Shown: positions 39,590 to 48,000, numbered from the stretch's first letter. The stretch is DNA of 64,000 nucleotides from Sulfitobacter sp. DSM 110093 (GCF_022788715.1 NZ_CP085167.1:2105001-2169000), one strand, 5' to 3'. Notes: a model not told the origin generated them from the sequence alone. Translations and numbers: made by a program.

Positions 39590-40219
39590 TTGAACCAGGT
39601 CAAATCCAGCCAAGCGATTGCCGAAACGCTGCGTGCAGACATCTGCCTGAATCGCGGTACCGAAGACGGGATGCTGCACGAAGTCGCCTTGGCGCAGCGC
39701 TTCGGCGTTTCGCGCACGCCCATCCGGCAAGCGCTTCAACGGCTCGCTTATGAGCGTATGATCGCGGTGAAATCCGGTGTTGGTTCGGTGATCACCCCAT
39801 TGGAAGACGCCAAGCGCGCCGACGACATCCGCGCCGCCGTGGCGATCATTGAGGCTGCGGCCAAATGCGCGCCCTCTCACCCCGTGCCGCCTGTGCATTT
39901 TATGTCAATTGTCGGGATACTGGGGATGATGGATATTTGCGAACTGAACCGCGCTGAAGACTTCTTTGACATACGCGCCCGGCTTCTGGCGGCTTTAGCG
40001 GACATGATCGAAAACCCAATTCTCAGCGATGCATTCCGCGCCGCGTACTGGCGGTTGATCAGATGGACCATACTGGATCTGACCACTGCGCCTGAGCACC
40101 AAGCAGCTCACCTGCGCGAGCTTCTTCAATCCGCTGCACGTACAATGAAGACCGGAACATTGGCCGAAGGTTTTGCGCAGATTGCCGTGATCGAAGGCAG
40201 GCTTTCTCAGCCAAGCTAG
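39590..40219 (+). CDS. GntR family transcriptional regulator
   Basis: A 209-residue regulator. The winged HTH at residues ~5-70 contains ETLRADICLNRGTEDGMLHEVALAQRFGVSRTPIRQAL (read in parts), the GntR hallmark being the RFGVSRTPIRQALQRL helix. The C-terminal helical domain resembles the FCD/VanR type but is short and lacks an obvious metal-binding histidine cluster. It starts at a TTG after GAGGCGAAG. Neighbouring palindromes suggest that it controls itself, the phosphatase-like gene and perhaps the orphan gene. Confidence 0.87.
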   Translation: MNQVKSSQAIAETLRADICLNRGTEDGMLHEVALAQRFGVSRTPIRQALQRLAYERMIAVKSGVGSVITPLEDAKRADDIRAAVAIIEAAAKCAPSHPVPPVHFMSIVGILGMMDICELNRAEDFFDIRARLLAALADMIENPILSDAFRAAYWRLIRWTILDLTTAPEHQAAHLRELLQSAARTMKTGTLAEGFAQIAVIEGRLSQPS

Positions 40220-40230
40220 GTGGCCACGCA

Positions 40231-40258
40231 AAAGCCCCGCTCAATAGAACGGGGCTTA
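40231..40258. terminator. Shared terminator between gntR and rpoH
   Basis: The arms AAGCCCCG and CGGGGCTT with a ten-base loop lie between two convergent genes; flanking runs of A and T are short on both sides. Confidence 0.65.
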
Positions 40259-40280
40259 ATGCATCAAAAGGGAAGACGGC

Positions 40281-41177
40281 TTAAGAGGCGGCCATCATGC
40301 CCTTTTCTTTTGCCAAGTCGCGCATCCGTTTTTGCAGCTTTTCAAAAGCGCGGACCTCAATCTGGCGAATGCGTTCGCGGCTGACATCATACTGCGAAGA
40401 AAGGTCTTCCAATGTGACCGTCTCATCCGACAGGCGGCGTTGGGTCAGAATATCTTTCTCACGGTCGTTCAGCACATCCAATGCTTCGGCCAACATTTCG
40501 CGCCGTGTTTCCAGCTCATCCCTCTCGGCGTAGTCGCCCGCTTGGTCGGCATCTTCATCTTCCAGCCAATCCTGCCACTGCATCGTTCCTTCGCCTTCGG
40601 AACCGACGGTGGCATTCAGCGATGCATCGCCGCCTGACATACGCCGGTTCATGGAAACGACTTCGGCTTCGGTCACACCCAATTGGGTAGCAATCTCTGA
40701 CACATTTTCAGGACGCAGATCGCCTTCTTCCAACGCGCCGATCTTGTTCTTGGCTTTGCGCAGGTTGAAAAACAGTTTCTTCTGTCCAGAAGTCGTACCC
40801 AGTTTCACCAGCGACCACGACCTCAGGATATATTCCTGGATCGATGCGCGGATCCACCACATCGCGTAGGTGGCAAGGCGGAAGCCCTTCTCAGGATCGA
40901 AACGCTTAACAGCTTGCATCAGGCCAACGTTCGCTTCCGAGATCACCTCAGCCTGCGGCAGGCCATAGCCCCGGTACCCCATCGCGATTTTCGCAGCGAG
41001 ACGGAGGTGAGATGTCACCATCCTGTGGGCAGCTTCGGTGTCTTGTTCTTCGACCCAACGTTTGGCCAACATGTACTCTTCCTCAGGCTCCAACAGGGGG
41101 AACTTGCGGATCTCTTGCATATAGCGGTTCAACCCGCCTTCTGGTGTTGGTGCGGGCAGATTTGCATAATTTGCCAT
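40281..41177 (-). CDS. rpoH: RNA polymerase sigma factor RpoH (sigma-32)
   Basis: A 298-residue heat-shock sigma factor. Region 2 is LRLAAKIAMGYRGYGLPQAEVISEANVGLMQAV and DPEKGFRLATYAMWWIRASIQEYI; the RpoH box QKKLFFNLRK is at residues 132-141. Region 4 ends in [22 protein letters not shown]. It directs transcription of chaperone and protease genes. A promoter upstream fits the sigma-32 pattern, suggesting that it boosts its own expression. Rhodobacteraceae often carry two rpoH genes; which of them this is cannot be told. Confidence 0.96.
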   Translation of the reverse strand: MANYANLPAPTPEGGLNRYMQEIRKFPLLEPEEEYMLAKRWVEEQDTEAAHRMVTSHLRLAAKIAMGYRGYGLPQAEVISEANVGLMQAVKRFDPEKGFRLATYAMWWIRASIQEYILRSWSLVKLGTTSGQKKLFFNLRKAKNKIGALEEGDLRPENVSEIATQLGVTEAEVVSMNRRMSGGDASLNATVGSEGEGTMQWQDWLEDEDADQAGDYAERDELETRREMLAEALDVLNDREKDILTQRRLSDETVTLEDLSSQYDVSRERIRQIEVRAFEKLQKRMRDLAKEKGMMAAS

Positions 41178-41231
41178 GTCTTGTCCCTTTCCTCAGTTCA
41201 ACCGAGGCCTATGTTATTTCGCTTAACATAC

Positions 41232-41261
41232 AATATGGGCGGCCCCCTTTATGCTTTCAAG
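41232..41261 (-). promoter_or_regulatory. Predicted sigma-32-type promoter of rpoH
   Basis: On the minus strand CTTGAAA (41261-41255) and CCCATATT (41239-41232) are separated by 15 bases, close to the heat-shock consensus CTTGAAA ... CCCATNT. The inferred start gives an untranslated leader of roughly 45-50 bases. Confidence 0.55.
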
Positions 41262-41350
41262 ACAGAAGCGTTCACGCTTTTGTTCAAGACTGCACAGTTT
41301 CTGTGAACAAAACGTAACCAACGTCGCAGCGGTTCCTTAGGGCAGCGGGG

Positions 41351-42397
41351 TCACGCCGATGGGTCCGATGGCCCCTCGCGAAGCATATCCAACAGCGCCG
41401 CCATATCCGGCGGCAAAGGTGCTTCGAAGCGAAGGTTCTCACCGGTCACGGGATGTTCAAACCCCAAAACCGCGGCATGCAGTGCCTGACGTGGGAAGGC
41501 GCGGATCGCGTCCGCTGTCGCCTCCGGCAAAGCCGCCTTGGCCAGCTTGCGCCGCCCGCCATAGGTCGCATCCCCGACCAACCCGTGCCCCGCATGGGAC
41601 ATGTGCACGCGAATCTGATGCGTGCGCCCTGTCTCTAACCAGCATTCCAGCAGCGCCAGAACCGACGGCGTGCCGAAACGTTCAATCGTGCGGGCACGTG
41701 TCACCGCGTGACGACCGCCCTGAAACAGCACCGCTTGGCGCTGCCTGTCGGTCTTGTGCCGCGCCAACTGTGTGGTCATGCGCAGGATGTTTCCCGCCTC
41801 AAATGATGCACCTTTGACCCCGCGCAGGCGCGGGTCATTGGCATCTGGCACACCGTAGACAAGCGTCTGGTAATACCGCTCAACAGTATGCTTCTCGAAC
41901 TGCGCCGCCAGCCCATGATGCGCCGCGTCGGATTTGGCGACAACCAGCAGCCCGGTGGTATCCTTATCAATGCGGTGCACGATACCGGGCCGTTTCATGC
42001 CGCCCACACCCGAAAGATCGTCGCCGCAATGTGCAAGCAATGCATTAACCAAAGTGCCCGATGGCGAGCCCGGCGCGGGATGCACCACCATGCCAGCGGG
42101 TTTGTCGATCACGATCAGGTCGTCATCCTCAAACACCACCGACAGGGGAATATCTTCGGGCAGGATGTGGCTTTCCGCCGCTTCCTCAACGGAGATATGC
42201 ACCACCTGACCTTCGGCCACTTTGGCGCGGGGGTCTTGCACCACTGCTCCGTCCACCGTCACGGCCCCCTCTTCGATCAACCGGCCCAACCGGGTGCGCG
42301 ACAGGTTCGCTTCCTCTGGCACATCGCGGGCGAGCGCCTTATCAAGACGAGCGGGCGGGCTATCGCCCAGAATGAAATCAATGCGGCGGTGAGACAT
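41351..42397 (-). CDS. rluD: RluA/RluD family 23S rRNA pseudouridine synthase
   Basis: A 348-residue pseudouridine synthase. An N-terminal S4 domain (RLDKALARDVPEEANLSRTRLGRLIEEGAV) precedes the catalytic domain. The catalytic aspartate is in RPGIVHRIDKDTTGLLVVAKSD; other motifs are VIDKPAGMVVHPAPG and CWLETGRTHQIRVHMSHAGHGLVGD. The domain order suits RluD, which modifies helix 69 of 23S rRNA, but RluC cannot be fully excluded. The ATG overlaps the start codon of the divergent DUF6476 gene by two bases. The longer open frame upstream is rejected because homology begins at 42397. Confidence 0.92.
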   Translation of the reverse strand: MSHRRIDFILGDSPPARLDKALARDVPEEANLSRTRLGRLIEEGAVTVDGAVVQDPRAKVAEGQVVHISVEEAAESHILPEDIPLSVVFEDDDLIVIDKPAGMVVHPAPGSPSGTLVNALLAHCGDDLSGVGGMKRPGIVHRIDKDTTGLLVVAKSDAAHHGLAAQFEKHTVERYYQTLVYGVPDANDPRLRGVKGASFEAGNILRMTTQLARHKTDRQRQAVLFQGGRHAVTRARTIERFGTPSVLALLECWLETGRTHQIRVHMSHAGHGLVGDATYGGRRKLAKAALPEATADAIRAFPRQALHAAVLGFEHPVTGENLRFEAPLPPDMAALLDMLREGPSDPSA

Positions 42398-42686
42398 GGA
42401 CACGGACAACCCTGATGAACCGGCGAACCTGCGGTTTCTGCGGCGGATGGTGACGGTATTGACCGTCGTGATGATTGGCGGGGTTCTAGTGCTGATCTTC
42501 GTGCTTGTCACCCGTCTGAGCGATCAAGGTCCGACAATGCCGCGCAGCATCACCCTGCCCGATGGCAGCAGCGCCCAAGCATTTACGCAAGGACGCGGCT
42601 GGTATGCGGTGGTGACGGACGCGGATGAAATCCTGATCTTTGACCAGTTGACCGGCGAATTGCGCCAGACGCTAGCGATCGAATAA
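42396..42686 (+). CDS. DUF6476-type small membrane protein
   Basis: A 96-residue protein with a short cytoplasmic N-terminus, one membrane helix (MVTVLTVVMIGGVLVLIFVLV, split at ~19-40) and a small periplasmic domain (SITLPDGSSAQAFTQGRGWYAVVTDADEILIF). It fits the Rhodobacteraceae DUF6476 family; function unknown. Its start codon overlaps that of rluD on the opposite strand, and its stop directly abuts the stop of the inositol phosphatase gene, so it has no flanking intergenic bases at all. Confidence 0.78.
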   Translation: MDTDNPDEPANLRFLRRMVTVLTVVMIGGVLVLIFVLVTRLSDQGPTMPRSITLPDGSSAQAFTQGRGWYAVVTDADEILIFDQLTGELRQTLAIE

Positions 42687-43472
42687 TCAGCCGCGGATCG
42701 TCTTGGCGAAGGTCGAATAGATCGGCTCGTTCGAGCAGATAATCTCGCCGTGTTGAAGGATGTTACGCTCAGGACGGATCGCCTCAACAAGGCCACCGGC
42801 CTCTTTGACGATCAACATACCTGCGGCCACATCCCACGGTTTCAAACGACGCTCCCAAAACCCATCGTAGCGGCCCGAAGCGACATAAGCGAGATCGAGC
42901 GAAGCAGCGCCCCAGCGGCGCACACCAGCGCAGACGGGCAAGAGACGGCCCAGATCCTTCAGCGTTTCGGGGAGATCGGCACGACCACCGAAAGGCAAGC
43001 CCGTAGCAAAGATCGATTCAATCATCCGGTGACGGCCGGACACGCGCAGGCGGCTTTCGTTCATCCATGCGCCGGTGCCTTTTTCGGCAAAGAACATCTC
43101 ATCCTTGGCAGGGTCAAAAACCACACCAGCGACAATCTCACCCTTATGCTCCAACGCGATGGAGACGGCCCAATGCGGCAGACCGTGCAAGAAGTTGGTG
43201 GTGCCATCCAGTGGGTCGACGATCCAACGGCGTGTGGGATCTTGGCCCTCTTCCTCACCGCCCTCTTCGGCCAGCCAGCCGTAGGTCGGGCGCGCGCCCA
43301 TCAGGTCGTCTTTGATGATCTTCTCGGCGCCAATGTCGGCTTTGGTCACGAAATCGCCCGCGCCTTTGACCGAGACCTGAAGGTTCTCGACCTCGCGGAA
43401 ATCCTTGACCAATGCACGCCCCGCTTTGCGTGCCGCTTTGATCATGATGTTAAGATTCGCACTGCCGATCAT
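42687..43472 (-). CDS. suhB: Inositol monophosphatase family protein (SuhB-like)
   Basis: A 261-residue Mg-dependent phosphatase. The metal-binding motifs are EEGGEEEGQ (E of the first site), WIVDPLDGTTNFLHGLP and WDVAAGMLIVKEAGG near the end. SuhB homologues hydrolyse inositol-1-phosphate and, in some bacteria, assist rRNA transcription antitermination. The length is typical. It is convergent with DUF6476 with no bases between the stops. Confidence 0.93.
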   Translation of the reverse strand: MIGSANLNIMIKAARKAGRALVKDFREVENLQVSVKGAGDFVTKADIGAEKIIKDDLMGARPTYGWLAEEGGEEEGQDPTRRWIVDPLDGTTNFLHGLPHWAVSIALEHKGEIVAGVVFDPAKDEMFFAEKGTGAWMNESRLRVSGRHRMIESIFATGLPFGGRADLPETLKDLGRLLPVCAGVRRWGAASLDLAYVASGRYDGFWERRLKPWDVAAGMLIVKEAGGLVEAIRPERNILQHGEIICSNEPIYSTFAKTIRG

Positions 43473-43637
43473 TGTTCGCGCCCTTTGATGGATAAGGCGG
43501 GACGTATAGGGCGCAAGAGCGCAATTGCCAAGGGGGCAGAAATCCGCGCCGCCGATAGGCCTTGTGCAACGTGCGGGTTGTTTTCAGCAAAGGAAAGAAC
43601 ACCTTGGACCCGTAGCAATAAGCACGAAGGAAACCCC

Positions 43638-44678
43638 ATGCCTGACCAAATGCAAAAAATCGTCCTCGCCAGCCGCCCAGATGGTGCGCCCACGCCCGAG
43701 AATTTCCGTCTGGAAAGCGCAGATTTGCCGCAACCCGGCGATGGCGAAATCTTGGTCGAAGTGCATTACATGTCGCTTGATCCTTATATGCGCGGTCGGA
43801 TGGACGATGCGAAATCCTATGCCGCGCCGGTGCCCATAGGGGGGCTGATGGAAGGTGGCAGCGTCGGAAAGGTGATCGCCTCGAATGACCCGAGTTTTGC
43901 TGTCGGCGATTTTGCCTTTGGCGCGTTCGGTTGGGCCACCCACGGCGTTGCCCCGGCCAAGCAATGTCAAAAGGTGGATGCTGATGGCGTGCCAATCACC
44001 GCGTCGCTTGGCGTTTTGGGGATGCCGGGGCTGACAGGTTGGTATGGTTTGAATGACATCGGTCAGCCCAAAGAGGGTGAGACCCTCGTCGTGGCGGCGG
44101 CCACCGGGCCGGTCGGGTCCATTGTTGGGCAGTTGGCCAAGGCCAAAGGGCTGCGCACCGTCGGCATCGCGGGAGGAGCCGAGAAATGTGAGATAGCAAC
44201 CCGCGATTTCGGTTTCGATGTCTGTCTGGACCATCGCGCCTATGACGATGCCAAATCCCTACGTGCCGCGCTGAAAGAAGCGGCCCCAAATGGGATCGAC
44301 ATCTATTACGAGAACGTCGGCGGCAAAGTGCTCGACGCGGTATTGCCGCTGATGAACGCGCATGGCCGTATCCCTCTTTGTGGCATGATCGCATGGTATA
44401 ATGCGGGCGGGCTTGGTGCCGATGCCGAAGGTGCCGGACTTACCGCGCCGCGTCTGTGGCGCACGCTCTTGGTGAATTTCCTTACGGTACGCGGCTTTAT
44501 CATCGCAAACCACTGGGACAAGATGCCCGAATTTCACCGCGAAGTGGCCCCTATGGTCGCCGATGGGCGTGTGAAGGTCAAAGAAGACATTACCGAGGGG
44601 CTGGAGAATGCACCTCAGGCATTTATCGACATGCTGAACGGTGGAAATACTGGAAAGGCTATTGTTAAGGTGAATTAA
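43638..44678 (+). CDS. NADP-dependent medium-chain oxidoreductase (YncB/CurA-like)
   Basis: A 346-residue zinc-independent MDR enzyme. The N-terminal catalytic lobe contains YMSLDPYMRGRM, the signature of the leukotriene B4 dehydrogenase/CurA branch. The nucleotide site is VVAAATGPVGSIVGQLAKAKG (read in parts), and GIDIYYENVGGKVLDAVLP and GMIAWYN follow. These enzymes reduce alpha,beta-unsaturated carbonyls with NADPH. ATG 43638 after GAAGGAAACCCC is used; the frame stays open for another 888 bases upstream, antisense to suhB, which is not coding. Confidence 0.93.
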   Translation: MPDQMQKIVLASRPDGAPTPENFRLESADLPQPGDGEILVEVHYMSLDPYMRGRMDDAKSYAAPVPIGGLMEGGSVGKVIASNDPSFAVGDFAFGAFGWATHGVAPAKQCQKVDADGVPITASLGVLGMPGLTGWYGLNDIGQPKEGETLVVAAATGPVGSIVGQLAKAKGLRTVGIAGGAEKCEIATRDFGFDVCLDHRAYDDAKSLRAALKEAAPNGIDIYYENVGGKVLDAVLPLMNAHGRIPLCGMIAWYNAGGLGADAEGAGLTAPRLWRTLLVNFLTVRGFIIANHWDKMPEFHREVAPMVADGRVKVKEDITEGLENAPQAFIDMLNGGNTGKAIVKVN

Positions 44679-44750
44679 CCACAGACGAGGCTGCATGCGT
44701 CGTTCCGCACTGCGGGACGGCGCATCGCCCCTCGGCCCTCCTCAGTTGCC

Positions 44751-45665
44751 TTAGGCCTGCTGCAATTTGCGTGCCTCCTGCCCGGCCAGTTTCAGTAACT
44801 CATTCATGAACGGCTTGCCCAAGTCATCCTTGCGCACCGCCGCGTAAAGCCTGCGCGTGATGCCCTGCGCCGTCAAAGGCCGCGTCACATAATCAGACGA
44901 ATATTTCACCTCGCGCACCACCCAATCGGGCAAGACAGACACCCCCCTATTCGACGCCACCAACAGCAAAATCACCGCCGTCAGTTCCACCTGCCGGATC
45001 GCCGCAGGCTCGACCTTGGCCGGGATTAACAACTGGCTGAACACATCTAATCGTGTACGTTCTACCGGATAGGTAATCAGCGTCTCACCGCGAAAATCCG
45101 CCGCCTCGACAAAGGGTTTCTCAGCCAATGGGTGGCTCTGGGACGCCACAAAAACCGAATTGTAATCGAAGAGTTCGACAAACTCGACGCCCGGCAGTTC
45201 TTCGGGATCGGACGACACCACCAGATCAACCTCTTCGCGCAGCAGCGCGGGCAGCGCGTCAAAGGCCAAACCGGGGCGAATATCTACATCTACATCCGGC
45301 CAATGGCGGCGGAACTGCTCCAGCACCGGGAAGAGCCATTCGAAACAAGCGTGGCATTCAATGGCGATATGCATCCGCCCCGTGCTGCCCGCCCGCAGGC
45401 CCGAGAACTCATCCTGCAACGCCTCGACCTGCGGCAAGACCTGCTGGGCAAGCTTCAACAACCGCTGTCCCGCCGGGGACAGTTTCAACGGTTTTGAGCG
45501 CCGTACAAACAACTCGACCCCCGCCTGATCCTCAAGCCCCTTCACTTGGTGACTTAAAGCCGATTGCGTGATATTCATCTGATCCGCCGCGCGGGCCAGC
45601 CCGCCCGCCTCGTGGATGGCCTTAATCGTGCGCAGGTGACGGAACTCAATGTGCATGTGAGGCAT
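44751..45665 (-). CDS. metR: LysR-type regulator MetR
   Basis: A 304-residue LysR regulator. The HTH at residues ~5-65 includes ADQMNITQSALSHQVKGLEDQAGVELFVRRSKPLKLSPAGQRLL (read in parts). The effector domain has IAIECHACFEWLFPVLEQFRRHWPDVDVD and LITYPVERTRLDVFSQLLIPA, which match E. coli MetR closely. MetR senses homocysteine and activates methionine genes. The divergent metF gene confirms the assignment. It probably also controls its own promoter through the shared 85-base region. Confidence 0.9.
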   Translation of the reverse strand: MPHMHIEFRHLRTIKAIHEAGGLARAADQMNITQSALSHQVKGLEDQAGVELFVRRSKPLKLSPAGQRLLKLAQQVLPQVEALQDEFSGLRAGSTGRMHIAIECHACFEWLFPVLEQFRRHWPDVDVDIRPGLAFDALPALLREEVDLVVSSDPEELPGVEFVELFDYNSVFVASQSHPLAEKPFVEAADFRGETLITYPVERTRLDVFSQLLIPAKVEPAAIRQVELTAVILLLVASNRGVSVLPDWVVREVKYSSDYVTRPLTAQGITRRLYAAVRKDDLGKPFMNELLKLAGQEARKLQQA

Positions 45666-45694
45666 TACTCATGTTCAAGATGAATGTTATGAGT

Positions 45695-45722
45695 TTGTCT
45701 CACAGCGCTGAATGTGAGACAA
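45695..45722. promoter_or_regulatory. Perfect 10-base inverted repeat before metF
   Basis: TTGTCTCACA and TGTGAGACAA flank an eight-base loop GCGCTGAA, ending 28 bases before the metF start. It could be a DNA operator (for MetR or another methionine regulator) or an RNA hairpin in the leader. Confidence 0.5.
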
Positions 45723-45750
45723 GACGTGAAACCGCCAAAAGGATCTCTCG

Positions 45751-46617
45751 ATGACCACCCCTGCTGTTTCCTTCGAAGTCTTCCCGCCCCGCACCGTCGG
45801 CGCGGCGTTCAAACTGTGGGATGCGGCTCAGGCGCTGGCCCCACTTGCGCCGCGCTTCTTCTCGGTCACCTATGGCGCGGGCGGCACGACCCGGGATCTG
45901 ACGCATGATTCGGCCCATGTGCTGCACCGCACCTCCGGCTTGCCGGTCGCCGGGCATTTGACCTGCGTGGGGGCCAGCCGCGCGGAAACCATGGAAGTCG
46001 CCGATAAATTCGCCGAAGCGGGTATAAAAGACATCGTCGCCCTGCGCGGCGATCCGCAGGCGGGCACCGACAGATTTGCGCCCCACCCCGAAGGTTTCGC
46101 CGATAGCTGCGAATTGATCGAAGCACTGGCCAAAACTGGAAAATTCACCATCCGCGTCGGGGCCTATCCCGATCCGCACCCCGAAGCGGCGGACCAGCAG
46201 GCCAACATCGACTGGCTGAAACGCAAGTTCGACGCCGGTGCCGATGAGGCGCTCACCCAGTTCTTCTTTGAAGCCGAGACTTTCCTACGGTTCCGCGATT
46301 CCTGCGTGAAGGCAGGGATCGACAAGCCGATCACACCGGGCATCCTGCCGGTGGTCAACTGGACCTCGGCCCGCAAATTCGCCGTCAAATGCGGCACGCC
46401 AATCCCGGAATGGGTCGACCAAGCCTATGAAGCGGCGATCCGCGATGACCGTCACGATCTGCTGGCCCAAGCGATGTGCACCGAACTGTGCAGCGAGTTG
46501 ATCGACGAAGGCGTTGATGCGCTGCATTTCTACACGCTCAACCGCGCCGAGCTGACCCGCGATGTCTGTCGTGCCATTGGCGTGACGCCGCAGGTCGATC
46601 TTTCGGACGTCGCGTAA
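45751..46617 (+). CDS. metF: Methylenetetrahydrofolate reductase
   Basis: A 288-residue flavoprotein that reduces 5,10-methylene-THF to 5-methyl-THF for methionine synthesis. Motifs are VSFEVFPPRTVGAAF at the start with the catalytic glutamate, FFSVTYGAGGTTRDLT, HLTCVGASRAE, IVALRGDPQAG, and TQFFFEAETFLRFRD, all characteristic of bacterial MetF. It is divergent from metR. The start follows AAAAGGATCTCTCG. Confidence 0.96.
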   Translation: MTTPAVSFEVFPPRTVGAAFKLWDAAQALAPLAPRFFSVTYGAGGTTRDLTHDSAHVLHRTSGLPVAGHLTCVGASRAETMEVADKFAEAGIKDIVALRGDPQAGTDRFAPHPEGFADSCELIEALAKTGKFTIRVGAYPDPHPEAADQQANIDWLKRKFDAGADEALTQFFFEAETFLRFRDSCVKAGIDKPITPGILPVVNWTSARKFAVKCGTPIPEWVDQAYEAAIRDDRHDLLAQAMCTELCSELIDEGVDALHFYTLNRAELTRDVCRAIGVTPQVDLSDVA

Positions 46618-46697
46618 GCAAAACTACAGGTGCGCAGGGGCTTGCCCCTGCCCCCCTCGGGCGTATCCTCCGCAGCAACCATTTGCCGGAGAAGACC

Positions 46698-47180
46698 ATG
46701 CCCCGTATCGCCCAAAGCCCTGCCGACCTTCTGTCTCAATCTGAGGCCCTGAAACTTTCGGGGCTGGAATTCATGCAGGCGATCTTGGACGGCACCAACC
46801 CCGGTCCGCCCATCGGACAAACCATGGGCTATAGACTGCATTCGGTCGAAGAGGGCCGCATCGTCTTTCGGGGGGCGCCCAGCTTTAGCATGACCAATCC
46901 AATGGGCACGGTGCACGGCGGCTGGTACGGCACGCTGCTTGATTCAGCGATGGCCTGCGCTGTGATGACGAAAATCCCGCGCGGATCGGTCTACACCACA
47001 TTGGAATACAAAATTAACATCCTGCGCGGTCTGCCATTGGGGATGGAGATCGACTGCATCGGTGTCACCGACCACGTTGGCCGCTCCACCGGCATCGCGC
47101 ATGGGGAAATCCGCGGAGTTGACGATGGCAAGCTCTACGCCACAGGCTCAACCACCTGCATCGTGATGAAGCTGGGCTAA
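46698..47180 (+). CDS. PaaI family thioesterase (hotdog fold)
   Basis: A 160-residue hotdog-fold protein. The segment NPMGTVHGGWYGTLLDSAMACAV carries the catalytic-site GTVHGG motif of PaaI/ACOT13-type acyl-CoA thioesterases, and VYTTLEYKINILRGLPLG is also typical. The CoA ester substrate is unknown. ATG 46698 after CCGGAGAAGACC is used; it is followed by tRNA-His on the other strand. Confidence 0.9.
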   Translation: MPRIAQSPADLLSQSEALKLSGLEFMQAILDGTNPGPPIGQTMGYRLHSVEEGRIVFRGAPSFSMTNPMGTVHGGWYGTLLDSAMACAVMTKIPRGSVYTTLEYKINILRGLPLGMEIDCIGVTDHVGRSTGIAHGEIRGVDDGKLYATGSTTCIVMKLG

Positions 47181-47296
47181 GCCGTTCGGCAACGCGGGGT
47201 AAGTCCCCCGCTTTTCCACCCTCACAATTGAATTTCCAGCATCGTTTGGAAACGATCTGAACCGCACGCTTCGCCAGAACTAAATGGGGGGGGGAG

Positions 47297-47373
47297 TGGT
47301 ACCACCTCCTGGTCTCGAACCAGGGACCTCTTGATCCACAATCAAGCGCTCTAACCAACTGAGCTAAGGCGGC
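47297..47373 (-). tRNA. tRNA-His (anticodon GTG)
   Basis: On the minus strand the acceptor stem is GCCGCCT/AGGTGGT with G-U pairs, the anticodon arm CTTGA-TTGTGGA-TCAAG gives GTG, the T-arm is CCTGGTTCGAGACCAGG and CCA is encoded. The discriminator base is A73 instead of the usual C73, and the base before G1 in the DNA is T, so no G-1:C73 pair is encoded. Confidence 0.96.
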
Positions 47374-47438
47374 ACTGGGGCGGATTTAGCGCCCGTAGCA
47401 GAGGAATGCAAGACCTCAGGCGCAGAAGAATTGCAGCT

Positions 47439-47921
47439 TTAGAGCAGAATTTCCCAAGTCTGCTCGACGTTGGCTTTCCCGAATGAAACCGCCGGGCGGC
47501 TATCGGTCAATTCCCAACCGCTTCGAGCATAGAGCGCACCCGCAGCACGGTGGGATTCGTGGGTCCAAAGTTGCATGCCTTCATACCCTTGGTCACGGGC
47601 GAACCTCATGCAGGTTTGCAGCATTCGTTGCCCCAACCCATGCCCTCGGGCTTCTGGAACCAACAGAAACAGCCGCAGCTTTGCCCGCTGGGCGTTTAAC
47701 TTCACACAAAAGATCGATCCCAGCCGCTGGTTCCCCTTTTGGGCGATCCAGCCCCTTTCACAGGCGGGGTCATGATCGCGAAGGAATTCATCAATGATCT
47801 GAGTGACGAGTACGTCAAAGCTGTCATCGAACCCCTCTTCAAGCGCGTAATGCTCTTGGTGCTGACGAATAAGCCAATCCCGGTCGCCTTGGTCGAATGT
47901 GCGAATCTCGATATTTTCCAT
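47439..47921 (-). CDS. GNAT family N-acetyltransferase
   Basis: A 160-residue GNAT acetyltransferase. The acetyl-CoA site is LRLFLLVPEARGHGLGQRMLQTCMRFARDQG (read in parts), with the R-x-x-G-x-G signature as ARGHGLGQR; the closing HESHRAAGALYARSGWELTDS is typical. The substrate is unknown; MarR-fused relatives exist, but here there is no HTH. ATG 47921 is chosen because the fold begins at IEIRTFDQGD; the longer upstream frame lacks support. Confidence 0.87.
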   Translation of the reverse strand: MENIEIRTFDQGDRDWLIRQHQEHYALEEGFDDSFDVLVTQIIDEFLRDHDPACERGWIAQKGNQRLGSIFCVKLNAQRAKLRLFLLVPEARGHGLGQRMLQTCMRFARDQGYEGMQLWTHESHRAAGALYARSGWELTDSRPAVSFGKANVEQTWEILL

Positions 47922-48000
47922 AGGCCAGCATGGCCCTAAGATCGCTTGCCTTTCAACCCGCAGCGCGCTAGCGATAAGCCCCACCAAACCGGAGGCTCCC

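Noticed and set aside
41270..41285. GTTC...GTTC resembling a LexA box before rpoH
   Set aside because: The spacer is eight bases rather than seven, which does not fit the consensus.
42750..43637. 888-base upstream extension of the MDR oxidoreductase frame
   Set aside because: It is antisense to suhB, and a good ribosome site precedes the family-consistent ATG at 43638.
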